Source: Micrococcaceae bacterium UBA4005
Lineage (GTDB): Bacteria; Actinomycetota; Actinomycetes; Actinomycetales; Micrococcaceae
Direction of reading: 5' to 3'
Length of the DNA: 6,466 bases
NCBI GenBank assembly: GCA_002384315.1
Contig: DGBL01000065.1
Coordinates: 1-6,466, forward strand
Shown one piece after another: positions 1 to 6,466 of this stretch. The notes beneath the pieces were generated by a model. That model searched no databases, was not told the origin of the DNA, and was given only the letters and a program-made list of their open reading frames with translations. A program made the translations under genes and the position numbers. Numbering within the stretch: the first letter of the stretch is position 1; each line of letters opens with the position of its first letter.

Positions 1-961
1 CGGCTCGGATAAGCCCGACCTGCGTTTCGGGCTGGAGCTGACCGAGCTGACCGAATATTTCCGCGACACCGGCTTCGGTGTGTTCAAGGCCCCCTACGTT
101 GGTGCTGTCGTCATGCCCGGCGGCGCGTCCCAGCCCCGTCGCCAGCTCGACGCCTGGCAGGAATGGGCGAAGCAGCGCGGCGCTCGGGGGCTCGCCTACG
201 TACTGATCGACGACGACGGCGGCCTGCGCGGGCCGGTAGCGAAAAACCTGAGCGACACCGAATGTGAGGGGCTGGCCGCTACGGTCGGCGCGCAGCCTGG
301 AGACTGCATCTTCTTCGCGGCCGGCGAGACGGCCGCTGCGCGGGCGATCCTCGGCGCGGCGCGGGTGGAAATCGGGCACCGGACGGGGCTGATCTCCGCG
401 GACGACTGGGCTTTCGTCTGGGTTGTAGATGCTCCCATGTTCGAGCCAGCCGCAGCCGCGGTCGCCGCAGGGGACGTGGCCGTGGGGGCCGGTGCCTGGA
501 CGGCTGTGCACCACGCTTTCACCTCGCCCAAGCCCGAATTCATGGATACCTTCGACACCGACCCCGAACACGCGCTGGCGTATGCCTACGACATTGTCTG
601 CAATGGCAACGAGCTTGGCGGCGGGTCTATCCGCATCCACCAGAAGCACGTCCAAGAACGGGTCTTCGCGGTGATGGGAATCAGCCCGGAGGACGCGCAG
701 GAAAAATTTGGCTTCCTCCTTGAAGGCTTCAAGTTCGGCGCGCCGCCGCACGGCGGGATCGCCCTTGGCTGGGACCGGGTCGTGGCGATGCTCGCCGGAG
801 CGGAGTCCATCCGCGACGTCATCGCGTTCCCCAAATCGGGAGGCGGCTACGATCCACTGACCGCCGCGCCTGCGCCCATTACCGCCCAGCAGCGCAAGGA
901 AGCAGGCGTGGATGCGCGCCCGCGTGAGAACCCCGTCAAGCCACCAGTCCACGAGGGGTGA
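1..961 (+). CDS. aspS: Aspartyl-tRNA synthetase, C-terminal 319 residues (5' end outside window)
   Basis: Class II synthetase that charges tRNA-Asp (or both tRNA-Asp and tRNA-Asn in non-discriminating forms) in the cytoplasm. The reading frame is open from base 2 to TGA 959-961 and no start lies in the window, so the gene is cut by the edge. The visible part begins with [10 protein letters not shown], the conserved stretch after motif 2. The bacterial GAD insertion domain follows, roughly 80-450. The catalytic core then resumes with [10 protein letters not shown], with [10 protein letters not shown] (about 611-640), and with class II motif 3, [15 protein letters not shown], whose arginine codon is 776-778. 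It ends with [22 protein letters not shown], an ending I associate with actinobacterial AspRS. No frameshift or missing core residue is seen. The anticodon-binding domain is outside the window, so whether the enzyme is discriminating cannot be judged. The next gene unit starts within about 35 bases of the stop. Confidence 0.97.
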   Translation, partial: GSDKPDLRFGLELTELTEYFRDTGFGVFKAPYVGAVVMPGGASQPRRQLDAWQEWAKQRGARGLAYVLIDDDGGLRGPVAKNLSDTECEGLAATVGAQPGDCIFFAAGETAAARAILGAARVEIGHRTGLISADDWAFVWVVDAPMFEPAAAAVAAGDVAVGAGAWTAVHHAFTSPKPEFMDTFDTDPEHALAYAYDIVCNGNELGGGSIRIHQKHVQERVFAVMGISPEDAQEKFGFLLEGFKFGAPPHGGIALGWDRVVAMLAGAESIRDVIAFPKSGGGYDPLTAAPAPITAQQRKEAGVDARPRENPVKPPVHEG

Positions 962-995
962 AGGATACCGCCGCGGATGTGAAATAATCGGCGTG
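958..995 (+). promoter_or_regulatory. Probable promoter of the riboflavin operon
   Basis: AATAAT at 983-988 matches the bacterial -10 consensus in five of six positions and sits in a short AT-rich patch of an otherwise GC-rich sequence. A start point about 7 bases downstream (near 995) would fall just before the first paired base of the FMN riboswitch at 998, as expected for a leader that begins with its aptamer. The -35 region is poor: GTGAAG at 958-963 shares only three bases with TTGACA at a long 19-base spacing and overlaps the aspS stop codon. The placement is an inference from the -10 box and its position. Confidence 0.45.
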
Positions 996-997
996 TA

Positions 998-1136
998 CGT
1001 GCTCCGGGGTCGGTGTAATTCCGAACCGGCGGTTATAGTCCGCGACCCGTTGGCAGCTGCACACCCGTGCTGTTGTGAACGGTTGAGCCGGTGGAATTCC
1101 GGGACCGACAGTTAAAGTCTGGATGGGAGAAGCACG
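998..1136 (+). promoter_or_regulatory. FMN riboswitch (RFN element)
   Basis: Leader RNA aptamer that binds flavin mononucleotide and represses riboflavin genes when FMN is plentiful. The characteristic blocks occur in order: GGGGTCGGTGTAATTCCGA (about 1006-1024), ACCGGCGGTTATAGTCCGC (about 1025-1043), CCGGTGGAATTCCGG (about 1088-1102) and GACCGACAGTTAAAGTCTGG (about 1103-1122), then ATGGGAGAAGCACG. The closing helix P1 pairs CGTGC 998-1002 with GCACG 1132-1136. The variable arm between the second and third blocks can form CCGTT 1047-1051 with AACGG 1078-1082, enclosing GGCAGC 1052-1057 with GCTGTT 1069-1074 (two G-U pairs). Its position directly ahead of ribD fits the known family. In the last block the usual CGG/CCG pairing is CAG/CTG here, a compensated change. 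Confidence 0.95.
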
Positions 1137-1139
1137 AAC

Positions 1140-1193
1140 GGTAGGCGCGCCCGCATGTCCGAGAGGACCTGCCGGGCCGGTCAGTGGATTTTT
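1140..1193 (+). promoter_or_regulatory. Riboswitch expression platform, upstream hairpin and T-run
   Basis: Directly after the aptamer the leader can fold into a GC-rich hairpin: GCCCG 1149-1153 with CGGGC 1173-1177, and GTCC 1157-1160 with GGAC 1165-1168 around a GAGA loop, separated by an internal loop. GGTAG 1140-1144 can instead pair with CTGCC 1169-1173, so two forms compete in part. Five T's lie at 1189-1193, but 11 bases separate them from the hairpin, too far for a standard intrinsic terminator. I therefore read this as part of the switching region without assigning a termination role. Confidence 0.4.
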
Positions 1194-1215
1194 CGGCTGG
1201 CTGGCGCCTCCCCAC

Positions 1216-1244
1216 GTCCCCGGAGCCGTTGAGCGGTGAGGGAC
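1216..1244 (+). promoter_or_regulatory. Candidate hairpin covering the ribD ribosome binding site
   Basis: GTCCC 1216-1220 is fully complementary to GGGAC 1240-1244, and inside it CCG 1226-1228 can pair with CGG 1234-1236 around TTGAG. The right arm includes the GAGGG Shine-Dalgarno (1238-1242) of the ribD ATG at 1249, so this fold would block ribosome entry. A rival pairing, CGGCT 1194-1198 with AGCCG 1224-1228, uses bases of the inner stem and would weaken it. Two exclusive folds around a ribosome binding site suit the translational control common for FMN riboswitches in high-GC bacteria. Which fold FMN favours cannot be told from the sequence. Confidence 0.4.
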
Positions 1245-1248
1245 CAGA

Positions 1249-2415
1249 ATGGATATTCAGCAGAGCCCGGTCGCCGGTCAGGCGTGCCCGGAAAGCCCCG
1301 GCGCCCGCCCGCCGGCAGGGGCGCCAATAGCAGTCGGCAGCGTCGAAGCCGCGGCCATGAGTCAGGCACTGCAGGCTGCGCGCAGGGGTACCCGCGGCGC
1401 CAACCCGCTGGTCGGAGCAGTAATCGTGGACCCGTCCGGTACGACCCTCGGCACAGGATTCCACCGTGGGGCGGGAACGGAGCACGCAGAGATCGCCGCG
1501 CTGGCTGACGCCAGCTCCCGTGGACTGGGCACTGTAGCCGGTAGCACCATGGTCGTCACCCTTGAACCGTGCAACCACCGCGGTCGCACCGGCCCCTGCT
1601 CGGTCGCGGTCCGCGCCGCTGGAATCCGAAAAGTCGTCTACGCGGCCCCGGATCTGACTCCTTCCGCCGCTGGCGGCGCCCACTGGCTTCGCTCCCACGG
1701 AGTTGAGTGCGTGGGCGGATTCATGGCTGCGCAGTCCCAGCAGCTCAACGAACGATGGTTGCGCGCCCAAGCCGAGGAACGGCCCTTCGTCACCCTGAAA
1801 ATAGCCCAGAGCCTCGACGGGCGGGTCGCAGCCGCGGATGGCAGCAGCCAGTGGATCACCGGCAGTGCTGCCCGCGCTGACGGCCACCGGATTCGCGGCC
1901 TTGCCGACGCTGTGCTGGTGGGGACAGGGACAGCCCTGGCAGACGATCCGCGGCTGACTGCGCGCCTCGAGCACACTGGCGAAGCGCCCGGCGCCGTGCA
2001 GCCGCTCCGCGTGGTCATGGGTCTGCGCCCGGTCCCGGCGACTGCCCGCGTCCGCGGCGAAGGATTCCTGCAACTGGACACCCGGGACCCGGGGGAGGCG
2101 CTGCGCACGCTCGCCGGGCGCGGCGTCGGCCATGTACTGGTTGAAGGCGGGCCGGGCATCGCCGGGGCGTTCCTGCGGGCCGGGCTGGTCGATGAACTGT
2201 TGTGCTATATCGCCCCGCTCGTCCTCGGAAGCGGACAGCCGGGGATTCCGGAGCTCGGAATTTCCAGCCTGGCCAGCGCCAGCCGGTGGGCCCCCGACGA
2301 TGTCGGTGGTTCCGCGCTCCAACAGTTCGGGCAGGACGCCAGATTCCATCTGCGCCCAGCACCAACCGCCACCGCGGCGGCACCCGCAGCCACATACGAA
2401 GCAGCCGAGGAGTAA
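1249..2415 (+). CDS. ribD: Bifunctional riboflavin biosynthesis protein RibD (deaminase/reductase)
   Basis: Cytoplasmic enzyme for two consecutive steps: deamination of the 2,5-diaminopyrimidine made from GTP, then NADPH-dependent reduction of its ribosyl side chain. The 388-residue product has an N-terminal zinc deaminase domain (about 37-165) with HAE at 79-81 and PCNHRGRTGPC at 107-117, giving zinc ligands His79, Cys108 and Cys117 and the catalytic Glu81. The reductase domain (about 178-370) shows RPFVTLKIAQSLDGR, SQWITG (200-205), VLVGTGTALADDPRLT and VLVEGGPG. The ATG at 1249 has GAGGG six bases upstream. The family core begins only around residue 35, so the first ~35 residues, rich in Pro, Ala and Gly, are an extension; Met37 (codon 1357) is a less likely alternative start. 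The Ala/Thr/Pro-rich last ~18 residues also look like a nonessential tail. First gene of the operon, under the FMN riboswitch. Confidence 0.97.
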   Translation: MDIQQSPVAGQACPESPGARPPAGAPIAVGSVEAAAMSQALQAARRGTRGANPLVGAVIVDPSGTTLGTGFHRGAGTEHAEIAALADASSRGLGTVAGSTMVVTLEPCNHRGRTGPCSVAVRAAGIRKVVYAAPDLTPSAAGGAHWLRSHGVECVGGFMAAQSQQLNERWLRAQAEERPFVTLKIAQSLDGRVAAADGSSQWITGSAARADGHRIRGLADAVLVGTGTALADDPRLTARLEHTGEAPGAVQPLRVVMGLRPVPATARVRGEGFLQLDTRDPGEALRTLAGRGVGHVLVEGGPGIAGAFLRAGLVDELLCYIAPLVLGSGQPGIPELGISSLASASRWAPDDVGGSALQQFGQDARFHLRPAPTATAAAPAATYEAAEE

Positions 2416-2419
2416 GACC

Positions 2420-3069
2420 ATGTTCACTGGAATCATCGCCGAGCAGGGCAGGGTCGTATCCCTTGAGGTAGCCGCGGACCAGGACAGCGCGGTACTGGTC
2501 TTCGAGGCCGGCAGCACCAGCGAAGGCCTCACCCCGGGCGCGTCCATCGCCGTCAACGGTGTTTGTCTCACCGCCGTCGGCCTGGACGGCGGAGAGGTCA
2601 GCGTCGACGTCATGGGGGAGAGCCTGCGTAGGACGACCATCGGCGCCCTGGCACCCGGCGCGCCCGTGAACCTCGAACGCTGCCTGCCCGCTGGCGGGCG
2701 CCTCGATGGGCACGTAGTCCAAGGACACGTCGACGGGCTGGGAACACTGGTCGAGCGCGAGGACCTCGGTGCCTGGCACCGGATGCGGTTTGCCTTGCCG
2801 CGGGAACTGGCCCGCTACGCGGCTGAAAAGGGGTCAATCGCCGTCGACGGCGTGTCACTGACGGTGACCGCGGTGAGCGGGCCCGGAGCGGAATCAGCCT
2901 GGTTCGAGGTCGGACTTATTCCCACCACGCTCAGCGGGACCGGCCTAGGCACTGTGGCCGTCGGACACGCAGTCAACCTCGAAATGGATGTCCTCGCCAA
3001 GTACACGGAGCGACTGCTTGGGTTTGTGCCGCGGGCCGTACCCGCCGCCCCGGCGGACGGAGAGCTGCC

Positions 3070-3073
<4 letters not shown>
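2420..3073 (+). CDS. ribE: Riboflavin synthase (alpha-type, two lumazine-binding domains)
   Basis: Catalyses the last step of riboflavin formation, dismutation of two 6,7-dimethyl-8-ribityllumazine molecules (called ribC in some species). The product is 217 residues, a normal length, and starts with the family hallmark MFTGII. Domain 1 (about 1-95) has NGVCLTAV at 46-53 and [11 protein letters not shown]. Domain 2 (about 96-200) repeats the pattern with [11 protein letters not shown] at 96-106, VDGVSLTV at 142-149 and [19 protein letters not shown]. The internal duplication is visible in the paired NGVCLT/DGVSLT and VNLE motifs. The ATG at 2420 has a very good Shine-Dalgarno, GAGGAG 2407-2412, which overlaps the end of ribD, and the gap to the ribD stop is only four bases. 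Open frame extends upstream to 2132, but that part lies inside ribD and lacks homology. Confidence 0.97.
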
Positions 3074-4268
<1,195 letters not shown>

Positions 4269-4278
4269 CGGGAGGTGT

Positions 4279-4341
4279 ATGTCACAGCAGTGCGGGCCGG
4301 TGCGGAGGAATCCGGCAAACCCAGTAACGTTGGACCCGTGA
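4279..4341 (+). CDS. Possible 20-codon leader ORF coupled to hisE
   Basis: An ATG at 4279 opens a 20-codon frame ending at TGA 4339-4341. It is preceded by GGGAGG (4270-4275), the only strong Shine-Dalgarno in the ribH-hisE gap, though the three-base spacing is short. Its stop overlaps the GTG start of hisE as GTGA, the same geometry that joins the riboflavin genes. The predicted peptide, [10 protein letters not shown] followed by ten more residues, contains no histidine, so it is not a classical his attenuator peptide. It may exist to bring ribosomes to hisE, or may be chance. It resembles nothing I know. Confidence 0.3.
   Translation: MSQQCGPVRRNPANPVTLDP
4325..4330 (+). promoter_or_regulatory. 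Candidate -10 box for leaderless hisE transcription
   Basis: TAACGT fits the actinobacterial -10 pattern TANNNT and ends seven bases before the hisE GTG at 4338, the spacing expected if transcription starts at or next to the first base of the start codon. That would explain why hisE has no Shine-Dalgarno. No clear -35 box is seen upstream. It competes with the coupled leader-ORF explanation, though both may operate. Confidence 0.35.
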
Positions 4342-4601
4342 AAACCTTTGATTCCCTCTTCGCGGAGCTCAGCGCCAAGGCCGTGGAGCGCCCTACCGGT
4401 TCACGGACCGTCGCCGAGCTTGACTCCGGCATTCATGGAATCGGTAAGAAGGTCGTTGAGGAAGCCGCCGAGGTGTGGATGGCTGCTGAATACGAATCCG
4501 CCGAGGAGAGCGCCGAGGAGATCTCGCAGCTGCTCTACCACCTGCAGGTGCTCATGATCGCCAAGGGACTTTCGCTGGAGGACGTCTACAAGCATCTGTA
4601 G
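4338..4601 (+). CDS. hisE: Phosphoribosyl-ATP diphosphatase (pyrophosphohydrolase)
   Basis: Second step of histidine synthesis: hydrolyses phosphoribosyl-ATP to phosphoribosyl-AMP and diphosphate. The 87-residue product matches the usual length and starts (M)[14 protein letters not shown]. It contains the all-alpha MazG-like signature [18 protein letters not shown] followed by [13 protein letters not shown] and ends [13 protein letters not shown]. The GTG at 4338 is chosen because family homology begins exactly there. The frame remains open upstream to GTG 4275, which would add 21 unrelated residues, and the GGGAGG at 4270-4275 sits too close to that codon and 14 bases from the next in-frame GTG (4290). 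No Shine-Dalgarno serves 4338 itself. HisI, which does the next step and is fused to HisE in some bacteria, is not in this window. Confidence 0.94.
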   Translation: MKTFDSLFAELSAKAVERPTGSRTVAELDSGIHGIGKKVVEEAAEVWMAAEYESAEESAEEISQLLYHLQVLMIAKGLSLEDVYKHL

Positions 4602-4631
4602 CCGCGCACCCGGATCTGTTACCGGGCGCGG
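4602..4631 (+). terminator. GC-rich hairpin directly after the hisE stop
   Basis: Starting on the base after the hisE TAG, CCGCGC 4602-4607 plus CCGG 4610-4613 pairs with CCGGGCGCGG 4622-4631: ten base pairs, nearly all G-C, with a two-base bulge (4608-4609) and an eight-base loop. No T-run follows, so it is not a canonical intrinsic terminator. It could be a weak or tailless terminator, or an mRNA-processing or stability element that lowers or separates hisG expression from hisE. An AT-richer stretch at 4651-4668 just before hisG includes TAATTT (4651-4656), which might serve as a -10 box for a secondary hisG promoter. Confidence 0.5.
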
Positions 4632-4680
4632 CCCGAGCCCCGTCCGCAGGTAATTTCTGAGTCTTAGGAGAAAACGACCC

Positions 4681-5526
4681 ATGCTTCGCGTAGCAGTCCC
4701 CAACAAAGGCGCCTTGTCCGAAGCCGCCTCGGCCATCCTCTCCGAGGCTGGCTACCGGCAGCGCCGCGACCCGCGCGAGCTGGTCATGGTCGACCCGGAG
4801 AACGAGATCGAGTTCTTTTTCCTGCGTCCCCGGGATATCGCCGTATATGTGGGCTCGGGCACGCTCGACGTCGGAATCACCGGCCGCGACCTGTTTCTCG
4901 ACGCCCAGGTCAACGCGGCGGAACTGCTCCAGCTCGGTTTCGGTGCCTCGACTTTCCGCTTCGCCGGACCGGTGGGCCAGTTTACCTCCGCCGGGGAGCT
5001 CCAGGGCAAGCGGCTGGCCACCAGCTATGACGGCCTGCTGCGCAGCTACCTCGCCGAAAGGGGAGTGGAAGCCACTGTCGTCAGGCTGGACGGTGCCGTC
5101 GAATCTTCGGTCCGGCTCGGTGTGGCGGACGCTATCGCCGACGTCGTCGAGACCGGAAACACGCTGCGGGCCGCCGGGATGGAGATCTTCGGCGAACCGA
5201 TCCTCAGGAGCGAGGCTGTGCTGATCGGACGCGCGGACGCCGCAGCCCCTGCCGGACTCGACGTGCTGATCCGGCGCCTGCAGGGTGTGCTCGTGGCGCG
5301 GCAGTACGTGATGATGGATTACGACATCCGCAAGGACCTCGTGGATCGCGCCGCGGCGCTGACACCCGGACTCGAATCGCCCACGGTGTCTCCGCTGCGG
5401 GACACGGACTGGGTCGCTGTGCGCTCGATGATCAAACGCAACCAGACCAACCGGATCATGGATGAACTCTATGAACTGGGAGCGCGCGCCATCCTGGTTA
5501 GCACTATCCACGCCTGCCGGATCTAG
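4681..5526 (+). CDS. hisG: ATP phosphoribosyltransferase, long form
   Basis: First committed step of histidine synthesis: joins ATP and PRPP to give phosphoribosyl-ATP. The 281-residue length and the C-terminal domain place it in the long, hexameric HisG class that carries its own histidine-binding regulatory domain and needs no HisZ. The catalytic part (about 1-205) has [13 protein letters not shown] at the N-terminus, [20 protein letters not shown] at 52-71, [14 protein letters not shown] and the PRPP-binding loop [13 protein letters not shown] at 154-166. The regulatory domain (about 206-281) ends [20 protein letters not shown] and then [17 protein letters not shown] (4665-4670) lies ten bases ahead of the ATG, slightly distant but usable. 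The 79-base gap after hisE holds the hairpin at 4602-4631. No truncation or missing key residue is seen. Confidence 0.97.
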   Translation: MLRVAVPNKGALSEAASAILSEAGYRQRRDPRELVMVDPENEIEFFFLRPRDIAVYVGSGTLDVGITGRDLFLDAQVNAAELLQLGFGASTFRFAGPVGQFTSAGELQGKRLATSYDGLLRSYLAERGVEATVVRLDGAVESSVRLGVADAIADVVETGNTLRAAGMEIFGEPILRSEAVLIGRADAAAPAGLDVLIRRLQGVLVARQYVMMDYDIRKDLVDRAAALTPGLESPTVSPLRDTDWVAVRSMIKRNQTNRIMDELYELGARAILVSTIHACRI

Positions 5527-5534
5527 GGCTGGCG

Positions 5535-6305
5535 ATGAGTGTTGCAGTACGGGTGATTCCCTGCCTCGACGTCGATGCCGGACGGGTTGTGAAAGGCGTT
5601 AATTTCGCAGACCTGCGCGATGCCGGGGATCCAGTCGAGCTGGCGCACCGCTATGACCGGGCGGGCGCCGACGAACTCACGTTCCTGGACGTCACCGCGT
5701 CGTCGGGCCAGCGCGAAACGACTCTTGATGTGGTGTCGCGCACCGCGGAGCAAGTCTTCATTCCGCTCACCGTCGGAGGCGGCGTGCGGGAGATCGCCGA
5801 CGTCGACCGCCTGTTGCGCGCCGGGGCGGACAAGGTCTCCATCAACACTGCCGCCGTCAGCCGGCCGCAGGTCATCAATGAAATTACCGACCACTTCGGC
5901 GCCCAGGTTCTCGTGTTGTCGCTGGATGCGCGCCGGACGGCGGACCCCATGGTCCCTTCCGGCTTCGAAGTGACTACCTACGGTGGTCGAACCGGGACCG
6001 GAATCGACGCCGTCGCCTGGGCCCGGGAGGCCTCCGAGCGCGGGGTGGGGGAGATCCTGCTGAACTCCATCGACGCGGACGGGACCAGGGACGGATTCGA
6101 CCTGGAGATGATCCGCGCAGTCCGCGCCGCCGTTACGGTTCCGCTGATCGCCTCCGGTGGAGCGGGCGCGCCCGAACACTTCCCGCCGGCGGTCGCTGCT
6201 GGCGCGGACGCCGTGCTGGCAGCCTCCGTCTTCCACTTCGGGCCGGTCGACGCTATTGCGCAAGTGAAAAGGGCGATTCGCGACGCGGGGTTTACTGTCC
6301 GCTAG
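5535..6305 (+). CDS. hisF: Imidazole glycerol phosphate synthase, cyclase subunit
   Basis: TIM-barrel subunit that uses ammonia channelled from HisH to convert PRFAR into imidazole glycerol phosphate and AICAR. The protein is 256 residues, the standard size. Catalytic acids are Asp12 in RVIPCLDV and Asp131 in LSLDARR. Phosphate-binding loops are TVGGGVRE (79-86), [10 protein letters not shown] (208-217) and AASVFHFG (229-236), and [13 protein letters not shown] (178-189) is also typical. The start is eight bases after the hisG stop, with only a weak AGGG (5525-5528) upstream, so it is probably cotranslated with hisG. The partner hisH and hisA/priA are not here, which fits the split his gene sets known from actinobacteria. 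It is the last gene of the rightward run, ending 22 bases before the stop of the convergent gene. Confidence 0.97.
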   Translation: MSVAVRVIPCLDVDAGRVVKGVNFADLRDAGDPVELAHRYDRAGADELTFLDVTASSGQRETTLDVVSRTAEQVFIPLTVGGGVREIADVDRLLRAGADKVSINTAAVSRPQVINEITDHFGAQVLVLSLDARRTADPMVPSGFEVTTYGGRTGTGIDAVAWAREASERGVGEILLNSIDADGTRDGFDLEMIRAVRAAVTVPLIASGGAGAPEHFPPAVAAGADAVLAASVFHFGPVDAIAQVKRAIRDAGFTVR

Positions 6306-6327
6306 CAGTCCCTGCGGTCTATTGCGG

Positions 6328-6466
6328 TCAGGGCCCGACGACGGAACTATCCAGCAGCGCCACCGCATCGGGCTGACCCTCAAAGGTCACCAGTGCGTGC
6401 TTCGTGCGGCCGTGGGCATGCATCAGCAACTCGCCGGGCTCACCGACGATGGCCACTGACACGGCG
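6328..6466 (-). CDS. C-terminal part of a convergent gene, possibly a TIGR03085-type (mycothiol maleylpyruvate isomerase-like) protein
   Basis: The reverse strand is open from the window edge to TGA at 6330-6328, giving the last 46 residues of a protein whose start lies outside. The visible part reads VSVAIVGEPGELLMHAHGRT, then KHALVTFEGQPDAVALLDSS and VVGP. The pattern GEPxEL, then xHGR, then a short beta strand and a closing helix resembles the C-terminal end of the actinobacterial TIGR03085/DinB-like family related to mycothiol-dependent maleylpyruvate isomerases. I match this from memory and on little sequence, so the family name is tentative; that a coding end is present is more certain, given codon use and the convergent layout. 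No clear terminator separates it from hisF. Confidence 0.5.
   Translation of the reverse strand, partial: AVSVAIVGEPGELLMHAHGRTKHALVTFEGQPDAVALLDSSVVGP

Noticed and set aside
912..1115. 67-codon forward frame across the aspS end and riboswitch
   Set aside because: It has no Shine-Dalgarno or homology and lies over a structured RNA element.
1189..1193. T-run after the riboswitch as an intrinsic terminator
   Set aside because: The nearest strong hairpin ends 11 bases earlier, so the standard hairpin-plus-U-tract layout is absent.
1033..2640. 535-residue open frame on the reverse strand opposite ribD and ribE
   Set aside because: It runs through the riboswitch and two clearly identified genes, has no recognisable domain and is Gly/Ala/Arg-rich, as expected for a mirror frame of GC-biased codons.
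4279..4341. Classical histidine attenuator (His-codon-rich leader plus terminator)
   Set aside because: The short ORF has no histidine codons, and no terminator/antiterminator pair with a T-run precedes hisE.
4552..5511. 319-residue open frame on the reverse strand opposite hisG
   Set aside because: It covers nearly all of hisG, whose protein is unmistakable; the reverse product has no family resemblance.
6310..6333. Possible terminator after hisF (CCCTG 6310-6314 with CAGGG 6329-6333)
   Set aside because: Only five pairs around a 14-base loop, no T-run, and overlapping the stop codon of the convergent gene; too weak to call.
5523..6383. 286-residue open frame on the reverse strand opposite hisF
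   Set aside because: Shadow of hisF; it is in a different frame from the convergent gene end at 6328-6466 and shows no domain.

Overview
The window reads as chromosome of a high-GC actinobacterium, most likely the order Micrococcales and close to Arthrobacter and other Micrococcaceae. I infer this from recalled protein wording (the AspRS C-terminus, the lumazine synthase active-site loops, the HisE and HisG sequences) and from strong GC at third codon positions. No search was run, so the genus is unresolved. Everything except the last ~140 bases is transcribed rightward.

Layout: positions 1-961 hold the 3' part of aspS (aspartyl-tRNA synthetase). The 287-base gap 962-1248 is fully regulatory. 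It holds a probable promoter, an FMN (RFN) riboswitch at about 998-1136, and a leader with alternative hairpins, one of which would cover the ribD ribosome binding site. A compact riboflavin operon follows: ribD (1249-2415), riboflavin synthase ribE (2420-3073), ribB (3070-3771) and ribH (3768-4268). It has a 4-base gap and then two ATGA overlaps, so translation is probably coupled. The ribB product is DHBP synthase only; the GTP cyclohydrolase II domain that many actinobacteria fuse to it is absent. This operon therefore encodes every dedicated riboflavin-ring step except the first one from GTP.

After 69 bases the histidine genes start on the same strand: hisE (87 aa, GTG start at 4338), a GC-rich hairpin directly after its stop, hisG (long, self-regulated type) and hisF. 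The hisE start is unusual. It has no Shine-Dalgarno, but overlaps the stop of a 20-codon ORF that does have one, and it also lies 7 bases after a TAACGT box that would suit leaderless transcription. The window ends in the C-terminal part of a convergent gene, tentatively a mycothiol-dependent maleylpyruvate isomerase-like (TIGR03085-type) protein.

Together the genes make FMN/FAD precursors from ribulose 5-phosphate and GTP-derived pyrimidine, and perform three steps of histidine synthesis from ATP and PRPP. The only sensor of end product visible in the DNA is the FMN riboswitch; the HisG C-terminal domain provides histidine feedback at protein level. I found no mobile element, CRISPR array, tRNA, rRNA or clearly novel system. 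The points worth a second look are the monofunctional RibB, the hisE start region, the hisE-hisG hairpin, the riboswitch expression platform and the aspS/rib junction.
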